DNA from: Blumeriella jaapii
Taxonomy: Eukaryota > Ascomycota > Leotiomycetes > Helotiales > Drepanopezizaceae
Length of the DNA stretch: 64,000 nt
Assembly: GCA_009599575.1 (NCBI GenBank)
Contig: VWND01000007.1
Span: 62,001-126,000, forward strand
Direction: 5' to 3'
Positions 11,656-23,883 of the stretch are shown here, piece after piece. The position numbers were made by a program, and so were the translations under genes. The notes beneath the pieces are model-generated. The model was not told where the DNA came from. It made no database searches and saw only the letters and a program-made list of their open reading frames with translations. Each line of letters starts with the position of its first letter. Within the stretch, counting starts at the first letter, position 1.

Positions 11656-14019
11656 ATGGCGGATGCACCTGAATCTTCTGCGCCCGCAGAGGGCCTTGCC
11701 AACCTCCACCTTGATGAGGTCACCGGCGAACGCGTTTCCAAGTCAGAGCTCAAGAAGCGCCAGAAGAATCGACAGAAGGAGGAGGCCAAGGCAAAGGCAG
11801 CAGCAGCAGCACCACCAAAGCCTGCAGCGGCGAAGAAGACCAATGCCGAGGCGGACGAGAAGGAACTGAACCCCAACGTACGAGTTCCGTGTTTCGCTGC
11901 CAGGCGCATTTGACTGACGCCGGGCTTTTGAACAGCAATACTTCGAGATCCGATCCCGCGCCATCCAGAAGCTCCGCGAAACCAAGAAGCCCGACCCGTA
12001 CCCGCACAAGTTCCAAGTCAACTATGATATCAAGAGCTTCGCCCAGGAGTTCGGCGCCCTCAAGTCCGGCGAGCACAAGAAGGACATCGAGATTCGAATC
12101 GGCGCCCGCATTTACAACAAGCGCGCGTCGGGCAACAAGCTCGTCTTCTACGATGTCCGCGACTCCGGCGTCAAGGTCCAGGTTATGTGCCAATCGCAGG
12201 AGGCTAAGGCCGAGGGCGTGCCGTTCGAGCAGCAGCACGAGCACCTGCGTCGCGGAGACATCATTGGCATTGTGGGATACCCAGGACGCACGGCGCCGAA
12301 GAGCAAGATTGAGAAGGGCGAGGAGGGAGAGCTTTCCATCTTTGCTACGGAGATTATCTTGTTAACACCATGTCTGCACCAACTTCCAGACGAGTATTAC
12401 GGGTTCAAAGATCAGGAGCAACGACACCGCAAGCGTCATCTTGATCTCATCATGAACGATACGGTATGCTTGTCTTGTCCACGGTCTGGATTTCTGGCAC
12501 CATTGTATTTGTGCTGACAATGTTCAATTGCTAATTTTTTTGGGTTACACAGACAAGAAAGGTCTTCCTCACGCGCTCCAAGATGATCACCTACATCCGC
12601 AAGTATTTTGACGAGCAAGAGTTCGTGGAAGTCGAGACGCCTATGATGAACTCGATCGCTGGAGGAGCAACTGCCAAGCCTTTCATAACTCACCACAACG
12701 ACCTGAACATGGACATGTTTATGCGTGTTGCGCCTGAGCTGTACCTCAAGATGCTTGTTGTGGGGGGGTTAAATCGTGTCTACGAGATGGGACGTCAATT
12801 CCGAAACGAGGGCATTGATCTCACCCACAACCCTGAGTTTACCACTTGCGAATTCTACATGTGAGTTGAGCTTTGGGAGCCTGAGGACCCCGAATGTGAC
12901 GTCTTCATTCTACCGGATTGTTTGGGAGCAGTTCCTGACTTCTCCTAGGGCCTACGCCGATGTTTACGATATCATGGACATGACCGAAGAGCTTGTGTCT
13001 GGCCTGGTCAAGCACATCACCGGAGGCACTACCACCAAGTACCACACACAGCATGGAGATGAGTACGAGATCAATTGTAAGTTCTCTGCTTGTGCTACTC
13101 ATGCATCATCGAATCAGTCCTGAAGTGGACGACATTCCACTTAGCCCTCATGTCTCTCACTCTCGTGGCTACCAATCCTAACCTCAGTCAGGGGCCGCTC
13201 CCTGGAAGCGCATTGAAATGATCCCAGCCCTTGAGGAAGCAACTGGCGAGAAGTTCCCTCCAGGCGACCAACTCCACACCCCAGAGACCAACGAGTTCTT
13301 CCGCCGCGTCCTCAAGAAGATGAACGTCGAGTGCTCCCCGCCCCTGACCAACGCCCGCATGCTCGACAAGCTGGTTGGCGAGTTCATCGAGGAGAAGTGC
13401 ATTAACCCGACCATGATCATGGGCCACCCTCAGATGATGTCCCCACTCGCCAAGTACCACCGCAGCAACCCGGGTCTCTGCGAGCGTTTCGAGGCCTTCG
13501 TCTGCAAGAAGGAGATTCTCAACGCGTATACCGAGTTGAACGACCCCTTTGACCAGCGATTGCGCTTCGAGGAGCAGGCGAGTCAGAAGGACCAGGGTGA
13601 CGACGAGGCTCAGATGTAAACCAGCCCCCTCCCCTCACCCACCGACGAGAGGAAATCCCCAACCCATGCTGACTTTCTGTGAAGGATCGACGAGAACTTC
13701 TGCCAGTCCCTGGAGTACGGACTCCCGCCCACGGGCGGCTGGGGCATGGGCATCGACCGGCTGGTCATGTTCCTGACGGACAACTACAGCATCAAGGAGG
13801 TGCTCGCCTTCCCCTTCATGAAGGAGGACGTGAGCATGCGCAAGGACAAGCTGGTGGCCGAGGAGGTCGGCGTCAAGCCCGTCCCAGTCGAGGGAATCCG
13901 TAAGTTAAGCACTCTCTTCCTTTCCTTTTCCGCACCCCTCCCCTGATCATGCATCCTTCTACACCCTGATCGATCCTTGGCTGAAAATCGCTCCTTCGTA
14001 CCAAATAGCGCACAAGTGA
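11656..14019 (+). CDS. KRS1: Lysyl-tRNA synthetase, cytoplasmic (class IIb)
   Basis: Six introns (11878-11935, 12464-12552, 12861-12948, 13077-13191, 13616-13684, 13900-14008) give 611 aa. It charges tRNA-Lys with lysine. An N-terminal Lys/Ala-rich helical extension (about 1-74, exon 1) is typical of eukaryotic enzymes and helps tRNA binding. Next comes the OB-fold anticodon-binding domain (from about 115), then the class II catalytic core: VETPMMN (motif 1), [15 protein letters not shown] (motif 2) and [11 protein letters not shown] (motif 3). Splicing restores EINWAAPW and a last exon of only 11 nt encoding the final residues before the stop, giving the family-typical GIPHK end. The ATG context ACCATGGC is strong. 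It is a housekeeping gene, useful as a synteny anchor. Confidence 0.95.
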
Positions 14020-14692
14020 TGCAAATTGACCAGTCTTTGCTGGGACGCCACCATGCTGCATAGAGTTGTTGATTTGAAGTACCTAGGCTAGGTAGCACGT
14101 GAGGTGGTTAGATGCCGTTTACGGGAAAGGAAACGAAGTCTATGATGACATACTAGGCTGCTTGCTGTTTGATCTCGGATCCCGGATCTTGGATTCCATA
14201 GGTACCTACCTACCTATTTCACTAACGATCAATGAGACATCTGTTTGCATGGTGTCCTGATTGCTTCGTGGCGTCTTTCTGGCTCGCGGATAGAACCCTT
14301 TCCTCTTTTGTGATCTTTCCACTCCGCTAGCTGCTCTGGATGCAGTATGAACGGCAGTGCAGGCAGGAGGCGTTGCGGGATTCGTCAAGTGAGTCAGCCA
14401 GTCAGCAGCCAGCCGGTCAGTCGTTGTTACATGCGTCCTGAATGAGACGCGATGAAACCATCTTACCACCAAGCAAAGACTACATACATAGTCTGTAGAA
14501 CTATGGGATTGATGAAGTTTGTTCGTTAGGTGGTTTTCGACACGACTCTCTGTTCTGACATGTTTCCTATCTGTCCTTTTCTTCTTCCTCTTTTTCTTTT
14601 CTTCGCCTTTTTCTTCTATCACCCTTCCTACATGTACCGTATCTATGCTCACGATCTATTCCAATCCCTCTCCCCCGTGTATCTACCCTCCT
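14020..14692. other. Convergent 3' region
   Basis: Space between the ends of two convergent genes. It holds AGGT/ACCT tracts (14089-14100, 14198-14218) and a C/T-rich run at 14575-14625. No gene was seen. Confidence 0.6.
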
Positions 14693-16064
14693 CTACTTCT
14701 TCGGCGCCCCGGGCCTGCCCCCAAACCCCCACCGGATCTGATTCGCCACGTTAACCTGTACGCCTAGCTCCTCCGCAAACCGCCACACCAAGCCCGGCTC
14801 CTTCTGGAAGTACCTCCCCACGAGCACGGCATCCAGCGGCTGCTCGCCCATGCTGCTTTCGCCCTCGCCCGTCACGATGGCCTCGGCCTGCTTGCCGCCT
14901 GTGATGCCGCCCACGGAGCCCACGAGAAGCGCATCGCCCACCGCCCTCTTGATCTCCTTTGCGAAGGGCGCCTGGTAACCCGGCCCGCTCTTGATCTTTT
15001 GCAGCGTCGAGTTGCCGGACGACGAGACGTCGAGGAAGTCAACTCCGCGTGCGGCGAGCAGGGGCGCGAGCCGGGCCGAGTCGGCCACGGTCCAGCTCGC
15101 GCCTTTGAAGTCCGGGTTCGTCTCGAGGCCGTCGGTGGCTGAGATGCGGAGGAAGAGAGGCATGTCTTGTGGCATCTCCCGACGGCAGATATCGACGACC
15201 TCTAGCGTTAGGCGCGTGCGATTCTCGAAGGAACCACCGTACTGATCTGTACGGTCGTTCGAGACGGGCGAGAGGAACGAGTGCAGCAGATAGCCGTGCG
15301 CGTTATGGATCTCGATCACGTCGAAGCCGGCCGCGACAGCGCGACGCACCGCGGCCGCCCAAGCCTGCTTCAACTCCTCGATGTCGTCGAGCGTCATGGC
15401 GATGGGGTTGGGCAGCTCGGGACTGTGCGGGATGCTGGACGGGCCCTTGACGTTCTGCGGCCAGCCACCGACGTCCTCGGTGGCGACGGCGGCCATGCTC
15501 AGCCAGGGCGCGACGGTCGAAGCCTTGCGCCCGGCATGCGCGAGCTGAATTCCGATCTTCTGGCCTTGGGAGTGCGCGAACTCGACGACGCGCTTGAAGC
15601 CGAACTCACCCTCGAGCTGGCTGTCGGCCCAGATGCCAGCGTCTTCGGGCGTGATGCGGCCCTCGGGCAGGATGGCCGTGGCCTCGACGATGGAGAGACC
15701 CGGCCCGCGCGAGACGATGCCACCCAGGTGGGCTTGGTGCCAGGCCCCGAGATGCCCATCTTTACACGAGTACTGGCACAGTGGAGACAGGAAGATGCGA
15801 TTCTGAAAGGTCGTACCGCGGATCGTGAGCGGCTGGAAGAGCTTGGGGATGGGCTTGTTGTCTGGCTGGGGGTCTGTGGCTGTTCCGGAGGGAGGGTCCT
15901 GAGCTGGGGTGAAGTAGGAGATCTGAACGTTTACGTTAGCTAGAACGGAGAGAAGTGAAGTGAAAAAGAGAGAGACAAAGACTTACGCCTTGAGCAGCCT
16001 TGTTGGGGATGCTGGCGTGCTTGGTCTGGCCGTGCGTCACGGGGACTGCGTGGTGGGTTGACAT
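14693..16064 (-). CDS. NADH:flavin oxidoreductase, Old Yellow Enzyme family (YqjM-like)
   Basis: One intron (15923-15986) gives 435 aa. The FMN-dependent TIM barrel reads SPLCQYS near the FMN (usually SPMCQYS; Met is Leu here), HAGRK, the catalytic IHNAHGYLLHSFLSP, GGSFENR, and a phosphate-binding end DAVLVGRYF. These features mark the class that resembles bacterial YqjM and fungal NADPH dehydrogenases. Such enzymes reduce activated C=C bonds of enones. The first exon (26 codons) codes a polar leader starting MSTHHAVPV. An in-frame upstream ATG at 16187 exists, but the 16064 start fits better. There is no targeting signal, so a cytosolic enzyme is likely. Confidence 0.92.
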
Positions 16065-16755
16065 GGCGGGTGTCTTGTCTGCTTGTTTGTATGTACTGTG
16101 TGGGGGGAAAGGTGAGGAATGTTGATGAGACGAGGTAGTGTTGAGAGGAGAAGCGAAAGATGAAGATAAAAGAGACTTTGAGAGCAAGGAAGAGAATAAG
16201 TAAGGGACGCTGTGTTGGATTTCTAATACAGTCGTCGATTTCTAATCAAGGCACGTGATATTCACGCCAATAGAAAGCTCGATCTCTTCAAAGCAAACAA
16301 AAGGGAAGTAAGGTACCTAGGTAGGCACTTACAGTACTTACAGTACTCACCACTCAACATAATTGCCGGACCAATTCTATTACCGAGCATGATGTCACTT
16401 CATAAGTACAGTACATACATACAGTACTAATCTCGACGAAGGTACAAGAGGCTCCGGCAACACTTAAGGTTACTTTAGTTGCAAAGGGGAAAAGGGGGAA
16501 CCCCGCTGCGGGGTAAGAACTCTCTATCTTGATCACAGAAGTTCATGTGCACGAACGTAATACGACCGATAATCATCCGAATGCTACAGTAACACCAAAA
16601 CGAAAAATGGCTGGAAAGTGTGCTTTTTGTCTACCTACTCCTAAGACTTTTGCAAATAGAGAATGTATCAAGCTTAGAGAAGATAGCAAGACAAGCCCAA
16701 GAAAAACACCTGGCATGAGGCCCCACGGGAGCGCACGTTCCTCTACATGATCACT
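16065..16755. other. Intergenic spacer
   Basis: Separates two minus-strand genes and should contain the promoter of the OYE gene. It holds ACAGT tracts (16330-16350, 16408-16425) and an AGGTAGG tract near 16313. No gene was seen. Confidence 0.6.
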
Positions 16756-18245
16756 TCATTGGACACATCCTATCTTCATTAGCCATGTTCTTGGGTCCAT
16801 GGTCGAGTTACTCACCCGCTTCAATTCCTTGAAAGGCAAGCAGATGCAGTTCTGCACCCGGACCTCGTCACCAACACCACACTCCTTCCCGAGGATAGTG
16901 ATGCTCTGGACCTTGACGCCGTTCTTGATAACGCTGGTGGTGTGGCTGTTGACAGGCGTCGGTGTACCCTCAACGCGAGCCCAAGCCCCGACTCTGCTGT
17001 TCCACCCGATGATGGAGTAGAGGATACACGCGTCGTGCTTGATCTCGGAGTCCTCGAGAACGATAGACTCCTTGATTCTGACTCCCGCTCCAACGTGGAC
17101 GCGAGGACCGATGGAGACGTTGGGGCCGAGCTTGGCGGTGGGATCAACCGTCGCCGTGGGGTGGATGAAGACGGGTGGGAGGATGTTCGCAGATGGTGAA
17201 GCCAGCTCCTTCGAGCCAGTCTGCCATGCCTTTTGTAGGTATAACGTATTCGCGGGAACCGCCGAGCCAGCCGTCTTGATCTGTCGCCAGAAATCCTTGG
17301 TCTCGTGGACGAAGAATTGCTTGCTGTCTGCTAGATCACTCAAGATATCCTGTTCCAGTCGCAACACTTTGTCTTGTTGCTCGGAATCCTCGTCGTCTTG
17401 GAAGAAGGAAGATTCGAGGTTCTCGGAGGAAGGGTAGGAGACAAGGCGAGGGCGGTCGGTGCGCTTCTTGATGGCGCTGCGGATGGAGGGAAAGATGCAC
17501 TCGGTGGCAAAGAGGTAGACGCCGCAGTTGATCAGGTTCGAGATGTGCGACTCGGGCTTCTCGACGTAATGCAGGACGCGGCGAGTGTGTGCGTCCGAGA
17601 CAATGCAACCAAAGTTGCTGGCCGCGTCCTCGCTCACGCGTGTGCCTAAAATGACGGCCTCTGCATCTCGGGTCTCGAAGAGATTGAGCATGTCGTTCAA
17701 GGGGAACGAGCAGCAGACGTCGGCGTTGAGAACGAAAAAGCGTTCCGGCTTGCCTTTGAGAATCGCATCGCGGAAGTGGTAGAGCCCTCCCGCCGTTCCG
17801 AGGGCTTGGTACTCGCGCAGGTACACAATCTTGATCTGGGGGAATTCATGCGAGGCATCCTTGATGAAGTCGCGGAAGACGCCCTCCTCGTAGTATCCGA
17901 TCATGCATACCTCCTGAATGGCCGGGACTTTGGCGATAGCGGTGAGGCAGTGCCAGACAATAGGATGCCCGGCCACTTCAAAGAGCGGCTAATGGTGGTT
18001 GGAGCAGAAGTAAGTAGTCACTCGCATGCTGGCAGAGGTGCGCGAAGAAATGTTTACCTTTGGGAGATCTAGCGACAGAGGTCTGAATCGGGTTCCTCTG
18101 GAGGGACCGCCAACCTGTGATTCCCCGTCAGAGCGTGTTTCTCTCACTCAGTATGAAGCCCAGCTCCCTCGCTCACCAAGATGACAGCCTTCGTGGGTGC
18201 GTATGAGCCATTGGCCTTTTCTCTGTGGGGGACTTGCAACGACAT
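16756..18245 (-). CDS. Mannose-1-phosphate guanylyltransferase alpha-type (GMPPA-like)
   Basis: Two introns (17989-18057, 18115-18176) give 452 aa. The N-terminal nucleotidyltransferase fold starts KAVILVGGPSRGTRFRPLS then PKPLFEVAGHP, the GMPPA form of the pyrophosphorylase loop; the catalytic beta subunit normally has a GGxGTRLRPLT-like loop. LNADVCCSFPL is the sugar-nucleotide site, and NCGVYLF follows. The C-terminal half has left-handed beta-helix hexapeptide repeats (HPTATVDPTAKLGPNVSIG). GMPPA proteins bind GDP-mannose and regulate the catalytic subunit, which supplies mannose for glycosylation and cell wall mannan. Whether this one is catalytic is not decided here. The active-site loop is assembled across the first two introns. 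Confidence 0.9.
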
Positions 18246-20038
18246 GTCTGCTGCTCCGGATTCTTGGTGTTTTGTGCGACTGTAGGTAGCAAGCAAGTGG
18301 TGATGTAGACACTACGAAGCTCTCTTGAGCGGTCTTGGCTTCGTAAACTTTCTGTGACGGGCGAGCCAGGGGTGGATCACGTGATCACGTGGATGATTTG
18401 GTAAGCAAGGCAAGATCTTTCGAAAAGCGGGAAGGCCATTGATCCACAACAACTCCATCAACTACAACTTCACCTTCACCTTCACCACTTTTTCGCTGTC
18501 GCCGGTTTCGATGATCCACGCGCTCTACGTGCCGCTCATAATGCATTGAATGTGAGGGACTGTTTGAGATCACGCGAACATTCCATCTCTTCTCTCACCT
18601 TACCTACCTACCTTACCTACAGTACCTACCTACCTAGCTAGGCAAAGTAAATAAACATCTACATCGGAGAAGTCATCTCGAAGCTGGCCCGGATTCATCT
18701 CAGCCTTCGATGTGCGGCTGATCATGGAACACGACCAGGGTCGGTCGCCAGGTGGTCCCATCTCCTCACATCACTCATGAAGGCATCCACAGCAACAGAT
18801 GGCAGTACCGTGGGCCGTGGTCAATCATGTTTGCCCATCTCGAGCTACCCCGCCTCTTTCCTGCAGGCCCGACCCCTTTCTTCCCCTTGCTCTGTTAACA
18901 AATGCAGAGTCTCCTCTGCTGTCAGCACGCACTCGATCTACGTTTGCTGTTCCTCCTGGCGAGAACGGATCTCGGTCGTGGTCGCTCAAGACATGCTCCT
19001 CGGCCATGTGAAGAGCAACTCTTGGATCGCCGGGCCATGACCACAGCCGAGGACTCGGCTGGTGCGCAATTGGGCAATTATCCCTGGTCGTTACGGGCCA
19101 TATGCATGCACTTTACGTTGAGATGTAAGGTGCCGTCGCGTGTGAGAGCTGTGAACTTGATGTAAAATCGCGAGACACTGGACTTGGACGTGTTGATTCG
19201 TCTAAGCGAGGAGATGATTTCGTGAAGCGAGTGTAAGTACAAGAATCAAGACCAATTCTCGGGAAGAGGAAAGACTCGATTTTGTTTTGCTCTTGTGTTT
19301 CCTGCTCTTCTGCTCTCATGCTACTGAATCTTGGCTGTTGACCTTGTTTTGCTTCTCGTTTGCAAGCATTACTGCAGTTCCAGTCTCAACTCTTCCAATC
19401 TCTCCACCTCCTCGCTGTCGATTTCACCTTTGCTATTTGTTGCATTTCCCGCCGGAGATAGCAAGCAAGCATACTTTGCTGCCTGGCACCCTGCACATTC
19501 GGTCACCTCGACGCAAAGCTCAAGGTCTAGCATCCCCGCCTTTGTGCAAACCTCCCCCTCCCCATTCTCCACGTCTTCCTCCCTCTTCCCACATCACACC
19601 GACCCTTCGATCTGATCCTTTCTTCGCACCAAGATCGTCTCGTTGCACTGTGCCCTTTGTCATCCCAATCCCTTCGAAACATCTGCGCTTCTCGATTGCG
19701 CGAGAACGCTCCATCCCAGGTACGTTGATCTGCCTTGTCGGTTCTTCAACCTGTTTCTCAGCCTGCGCTCATGCGCAACGCTGCTGCGACTTTACCCCCC
19801 AAGTTTGGTACATTAGCTCCCTCATTTCAAGTTCATCTCTGGTCAGCTTGGAGCTGTTATGGATCTCTCTACGAGCTGTTCGCTTTTCAACTTGCAACCT
19901 TGCCGCCAGTCTGCCCTCTAGCTTCCCACTTTTACTTGTGCTTCCGAACTCGACATCGTCGCCCATTCTACGCATGCTGACCCTTGTCTTTTAGGCACGC
20001 TCGGCTTCTTTGACAGCGCCCCAAGACACCCTGGATCG
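18246..20038. other. Divergent intergenic region and long pyrimidine-rich leader
   Basis: 1.8 kb between divergent genes (GMPPA-like minus, dynamin-like plus). ACCT tracts sit at 18598-18642. From about 19290 to 19990 the plus strand is C/T-rich, typical of a fungal promoter or leader; the long open frame there is Ser/Pro/Leu-rich with no domain. The sequence TTTTAGGC near 19991 could be a 3' splice site of a leader intron. No gene was recognised. Confidence 0.55.
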
Positions 20039-23000
20039 ATGATGGCTTCAGGTACTCGTAGACGCATCATCAAGAGTGAGTCAAACCATAGTTTTCAGCG
20101 TCAACCTGGTCTCTCGCCGCCATCACCACGGCTGAAAATTGAAATTGACCTCACGTCTGACTCGGGCGATTCCGAAGATCAAGAGGAAAAAACACTTTTC
20201 TCCAATCACGTTAAATTCAAAAGCGAGACGATCTCTTGTGAGGGCCATTTCCAACAGGCGCAACCTGTACAAGGTGTGCCTCATGCGATGTAATGTTCGG
20301 CATTATCAGGCTAACCAGCTTGGTGCCTTAGATCAGAGCCCAGCTATGAACATCAACCCCGAATCCCGACAGCCTTGTCTAGCTGGTGACGATGTGCAAG
20401 TTTTGAGACCGGATCGGCGAGGTTTGGAACTGGTCGGCGAGAAAGTAAAACTCCTTGTGGACGCCATCAGCGAGTTGAGAAGTTTCGGCCTCGAGCATGT
20501 CGTCGATCTGCCCGAGCTCGTGTTGGTTGGCGATCAAAGTGCAGGGAAGTCCAGTCTGATGAGCGCTTTGACGGAGGTACAATTGCCTAGAGACCAGGGC
20601 ATTTGCACGAAATGTCCTGCCAACATCAAGACCTTGCCGGCAGAAACTTGGACCTGTAAGGTCAGCCTACAGCAACCTTACAGATATGTCAGACCTGGCC
20701 CTCGTGGAGTCGACGAGAAGTCGGTTACCAAGAAAAACCCTTTTCCGCCTTGGGTCAAGCAGGACTTGATCATCAAAGAGTTCACAACCATCACGGAGAA
20801 GCGTGAACTCGAGGATGTGATCAAATGGGCTCAGATTGCTTTGCTCAACCACAATGTTGACCATGAGCTCTTCGTTCCTGGGGTTGGAGAACGAGCGTTG
20901 GGGGATTTCGAAAAGGAACGAGAAACTACCGAAGCCAAGATATCTCCGAACTTGATCGCCGTTGAGATATCTGGGCCTGGATTGCCACCACTTTCGTTTT
21001 ACGATCTTCCTGGTGTGTTCCGCAAAGCATCGAAACCCGAAGATAACTATTTGGCCAAGGTAATCGAAAATTTGGCGATTGAATACATGAGTCGCAAGAA
21101 CGCTTTGATCATCTGGACTCTTGCGATGAAGACCGATCCTAACAATTCACACACGGGCAAGATCATCCAGGATTGTAAAGCCGAAGACCGGTGTGTTGGC
21201 GTTCTTACCAACCCCGATCACTTGTCAACCCGCCATCCCGAATACGAAGATGTTCTCAAAGGCACCGAGCATGTCCTTCGCCATGGATACTTTGTCACCA
21301 AGCAACCCGGTGATGGCGACTTTTCAAGTGGCACAGATTTCGAGCTTCGAAGAAAACAGGAAGAAAAGTTCTTCGACGAGAATGCTTTGTGGTCTGGCCA
21401 GTGGAGCTGCTTTCGCGAAAGATGTGGAACCCGACCAATTCAGGAATTCTTGGCTCGAGAGCTTGCTTTTCAGATTTTGGAAAGGTAGGGTCATATACAG
21501 CATTCGTGTATTGTAACTAACAAATTACTAGCATCCCAACGATCACAAGAAAGATCGCACAGCGAACTTCTCAAGTTGAAAAGCAACTCGACGATTGCCC
21601 CGAAATTCCAGTGACCGACATCCGCAACACAATCATGATGAAGCTTTCTGCATTTAGCCAAGATGTCAAAAGCGTCTTGGATGGTACCTCGAATGACGCC
21701 GGAGCATATTTCCTAAGCGCATGGAAGGGTCTATCTTGCCAGTTCCGAGACTCGATTCTCGAGATGAAACCTCGAGTAAACTGTCACCACGAGTCGGACA
21801 ACCCTCCCGACGTGATTGAGATCAGTGACAACGAGGATGGAGACCAGCTTATCATGTCAGGACCGAGCACCCCCTTGAGCCGAAAGCGACCCGCTGACGG
21901 TTTCGCGCAATCTCCTGCTTATAGACAGAAAGTAGAGGACGGAACACCGGCTAGAGGCCTTTTCCGGCGCGATTCATCGATGCAGCCACCTTCTGGATCC
22001 CGAAGACACCCACTGAAGGACGCGGGCGCACCCTTCGAGAGCTTGCTCGGCAAGGGCAAGAAATTCATCGACCTTGCCGGAATTCGCGAGAACATAAACA
22101 AGAACCAGCCTCATCGTCTTCCTGGAATCGTACATACTCAGACCTACAATAACCTCTGCTTCTTAAGTGTCACGCCATGGAATCTGGCTCTTGACATCTA
22201 CATTTCGCAGACTTTCTCGATGCTGGAGACGGATTTGGGAACCATCTTGCACAAGAATTTGAAGGTGTATGAACAGACCGCGCTTTACAGATCTGCAAAG
22301 AAGCACCTCAAGGAGTTCATTGACGGGCTCAAGTCGGAACAGCGAGCGTCGCTCATCGAGCTCTACCACCTCGAAACATACATGCCGTCCACCGTAAACG
22401 AATCCACCATGCATGAATACGAGTCCAAGGAACTTCACGCCCTCAAGAACCAGCGCACATACATCCGCGCCAAGGCCTTCGTGGAGCGCCAGATGCGCAC
22501 GGAGAAGAGCAGGAGAAACGAGAACATGTCCGACGAAGAAAAGCTCACCAAGCGGAAGGATCGCATCGCGGCGGTCAAAGACGAGCAGCTTGGTGACGAT
22601 CCCTTCGATGCCGAAATCCGCGTTGCGGCGTATGTGCGCGCCTACTACATGACGGCTGGCCTCCGCTTCGTTGACTCGGTCTGCTTGCAAACCAACGGCA
22701 AGTTCTTCCGCAAGATCAAGGAACGCATCTTCTTCCGCCTGGAGCAGGAGCTCGGCATCCTCAACGGCAGAGACGGCAGAGATGGTAAGAATCCTCGTCT
22801 TTTCCTCCCTCCTCTCACGCCTCTCACTATCCCCCCGATGGTGAGAATGGAAGCTGACACACAGCCATCTCAGGCGAGTCCGTCTGTCGCGATCTGATGG
22901 AAGAGGACGACACCACGGGCAAGAAGCGCCGCGCCCTCCGCTCCGAGAAAGACAAGCTCGACGGCTTCTCCCGACGTCTCGCCGCGCTCGTGAAGCAGAT

Positions 23001-23178
23001 CGAGGAAGGCGACGCGTGCAACTACGAGGAGGCAGACCGCCGCGACCGCCGTGCTCCCTCGTCGGGGAGCGACACCGAGATGGGAGAGGCTGGCGGCAAC
23101 GGTGGGCGCGCGGAGCTGGACAGCCCCTCGAAGCGTGGCGTGCCTCGTCGTGCTGCTCGTGCTGGGCGTCATGCCTGA
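20039..23178 (+). CDS. Dynamin-family large GTPase
   Basis: Introns 20267-20309 (boundary uncertain), 21485-21531 and 22785-22864 give about 989 aa. The GTPase domain has the P-loop GDQSAGKSS, a G2 region GICTKCP, G3 DLPG and a G4 that reads TNPD instead of the usual TKxD. It is followed by a middle/stalk region and a C-terminal effector-type helical part rich in charged residues. Polar insertions carry two hydrophobic-acidic motifs like SUMO-interaction motifs: IEIDLTSD in exon 1 and VIEISDNED after the GTPase domain. It belongs to the fungal Mx/dynamin-like proteins, presumed to remodel membranes; the organelle is not indicated. If intron 1 is wrong, translation may begin at the ATG near 20346, which would lose the first motif. 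The C-terminus is Arg/Ser-rich. Confidence 0.85.
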
Positions 23179-23335
23179 GAGGTTGTTTTGCTCCTGCGCT
23201 ACTCGCCCTCGCTGCCGCTGTTCTGCCTCCATCCATCGGTCAGTGTTCACGACGGGCCAGGAGCTTCAACTTTCCGTTCCGGCGGGTCTCAGACGCTTGT
23301 CTGCGAAGATGGAGCAGAGCTTCGGAGATGCAGAT

Positions 23336-23369
<34 letters not shown>

Positions 23370-23883
23370 CCTCCGTCTGTCTGGATCTTTCAACACGCTT
23401 ACCTGTTGGGTAGAGTGGTTTGGAGGAGTTTTGTTGCTTTTTCTTCTTCGTGTTTAGGGGGTTGGAAGTGAGTGCGGAAATTGAGACGCACGCTAGATAA
23501 GAGGTGTATGGGGTATTATAGGTGAAGTGTTTCTGGGAACATGTATGTACCTTAACTGATATGTGTTGCATTTGGTATTATGTCAAGATGTGTGTGAAAC
23601 AGCGCAGTCCAAGGCCATCCCATCCCATTGCAACCCAACCAACCCAACCCAAATGCAAGATTTCATAACCTCAGATCCCCAAGTGAAGCAAGCCGCGTGG
23701 GGGAGGGAGAACAAGAGGACTCCTCTCAACCTACTCCACCATGCACCTATATCTGTCAGTAGGGAGGTACTTAACTGTACTGTACGACCGAGACGTCGCT
23801 CAAAACTCCACCAGCGAGTCTCCAGACCCTTCGAAACACGCCTCTACCCCAACGAACGACCAATTCACGCATCCAACGCACCC
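23179..23883. other. Convergent 3' region with (TGTC)n
   Basis: Between convergent gene ends. It contains a TGTC microsatellite (23336-23369) and CCCAACC-type runs near 23625-23650. No gene was seen. Confidence 0.6.
23336..23369. repeat. (TGTC)n microsatellite
   Basis: About eight units of a tetranucleotide, then slightly broken. It lies in the 3' flank of the dynamin-like gene. Confidence 0.9.

Noticed and set aside
19287..19994. 235-codon Ser/Pro/Leu-rich open frame
   Set aside because: It lies in a C/T-rich leader, has no domain and no splice support.
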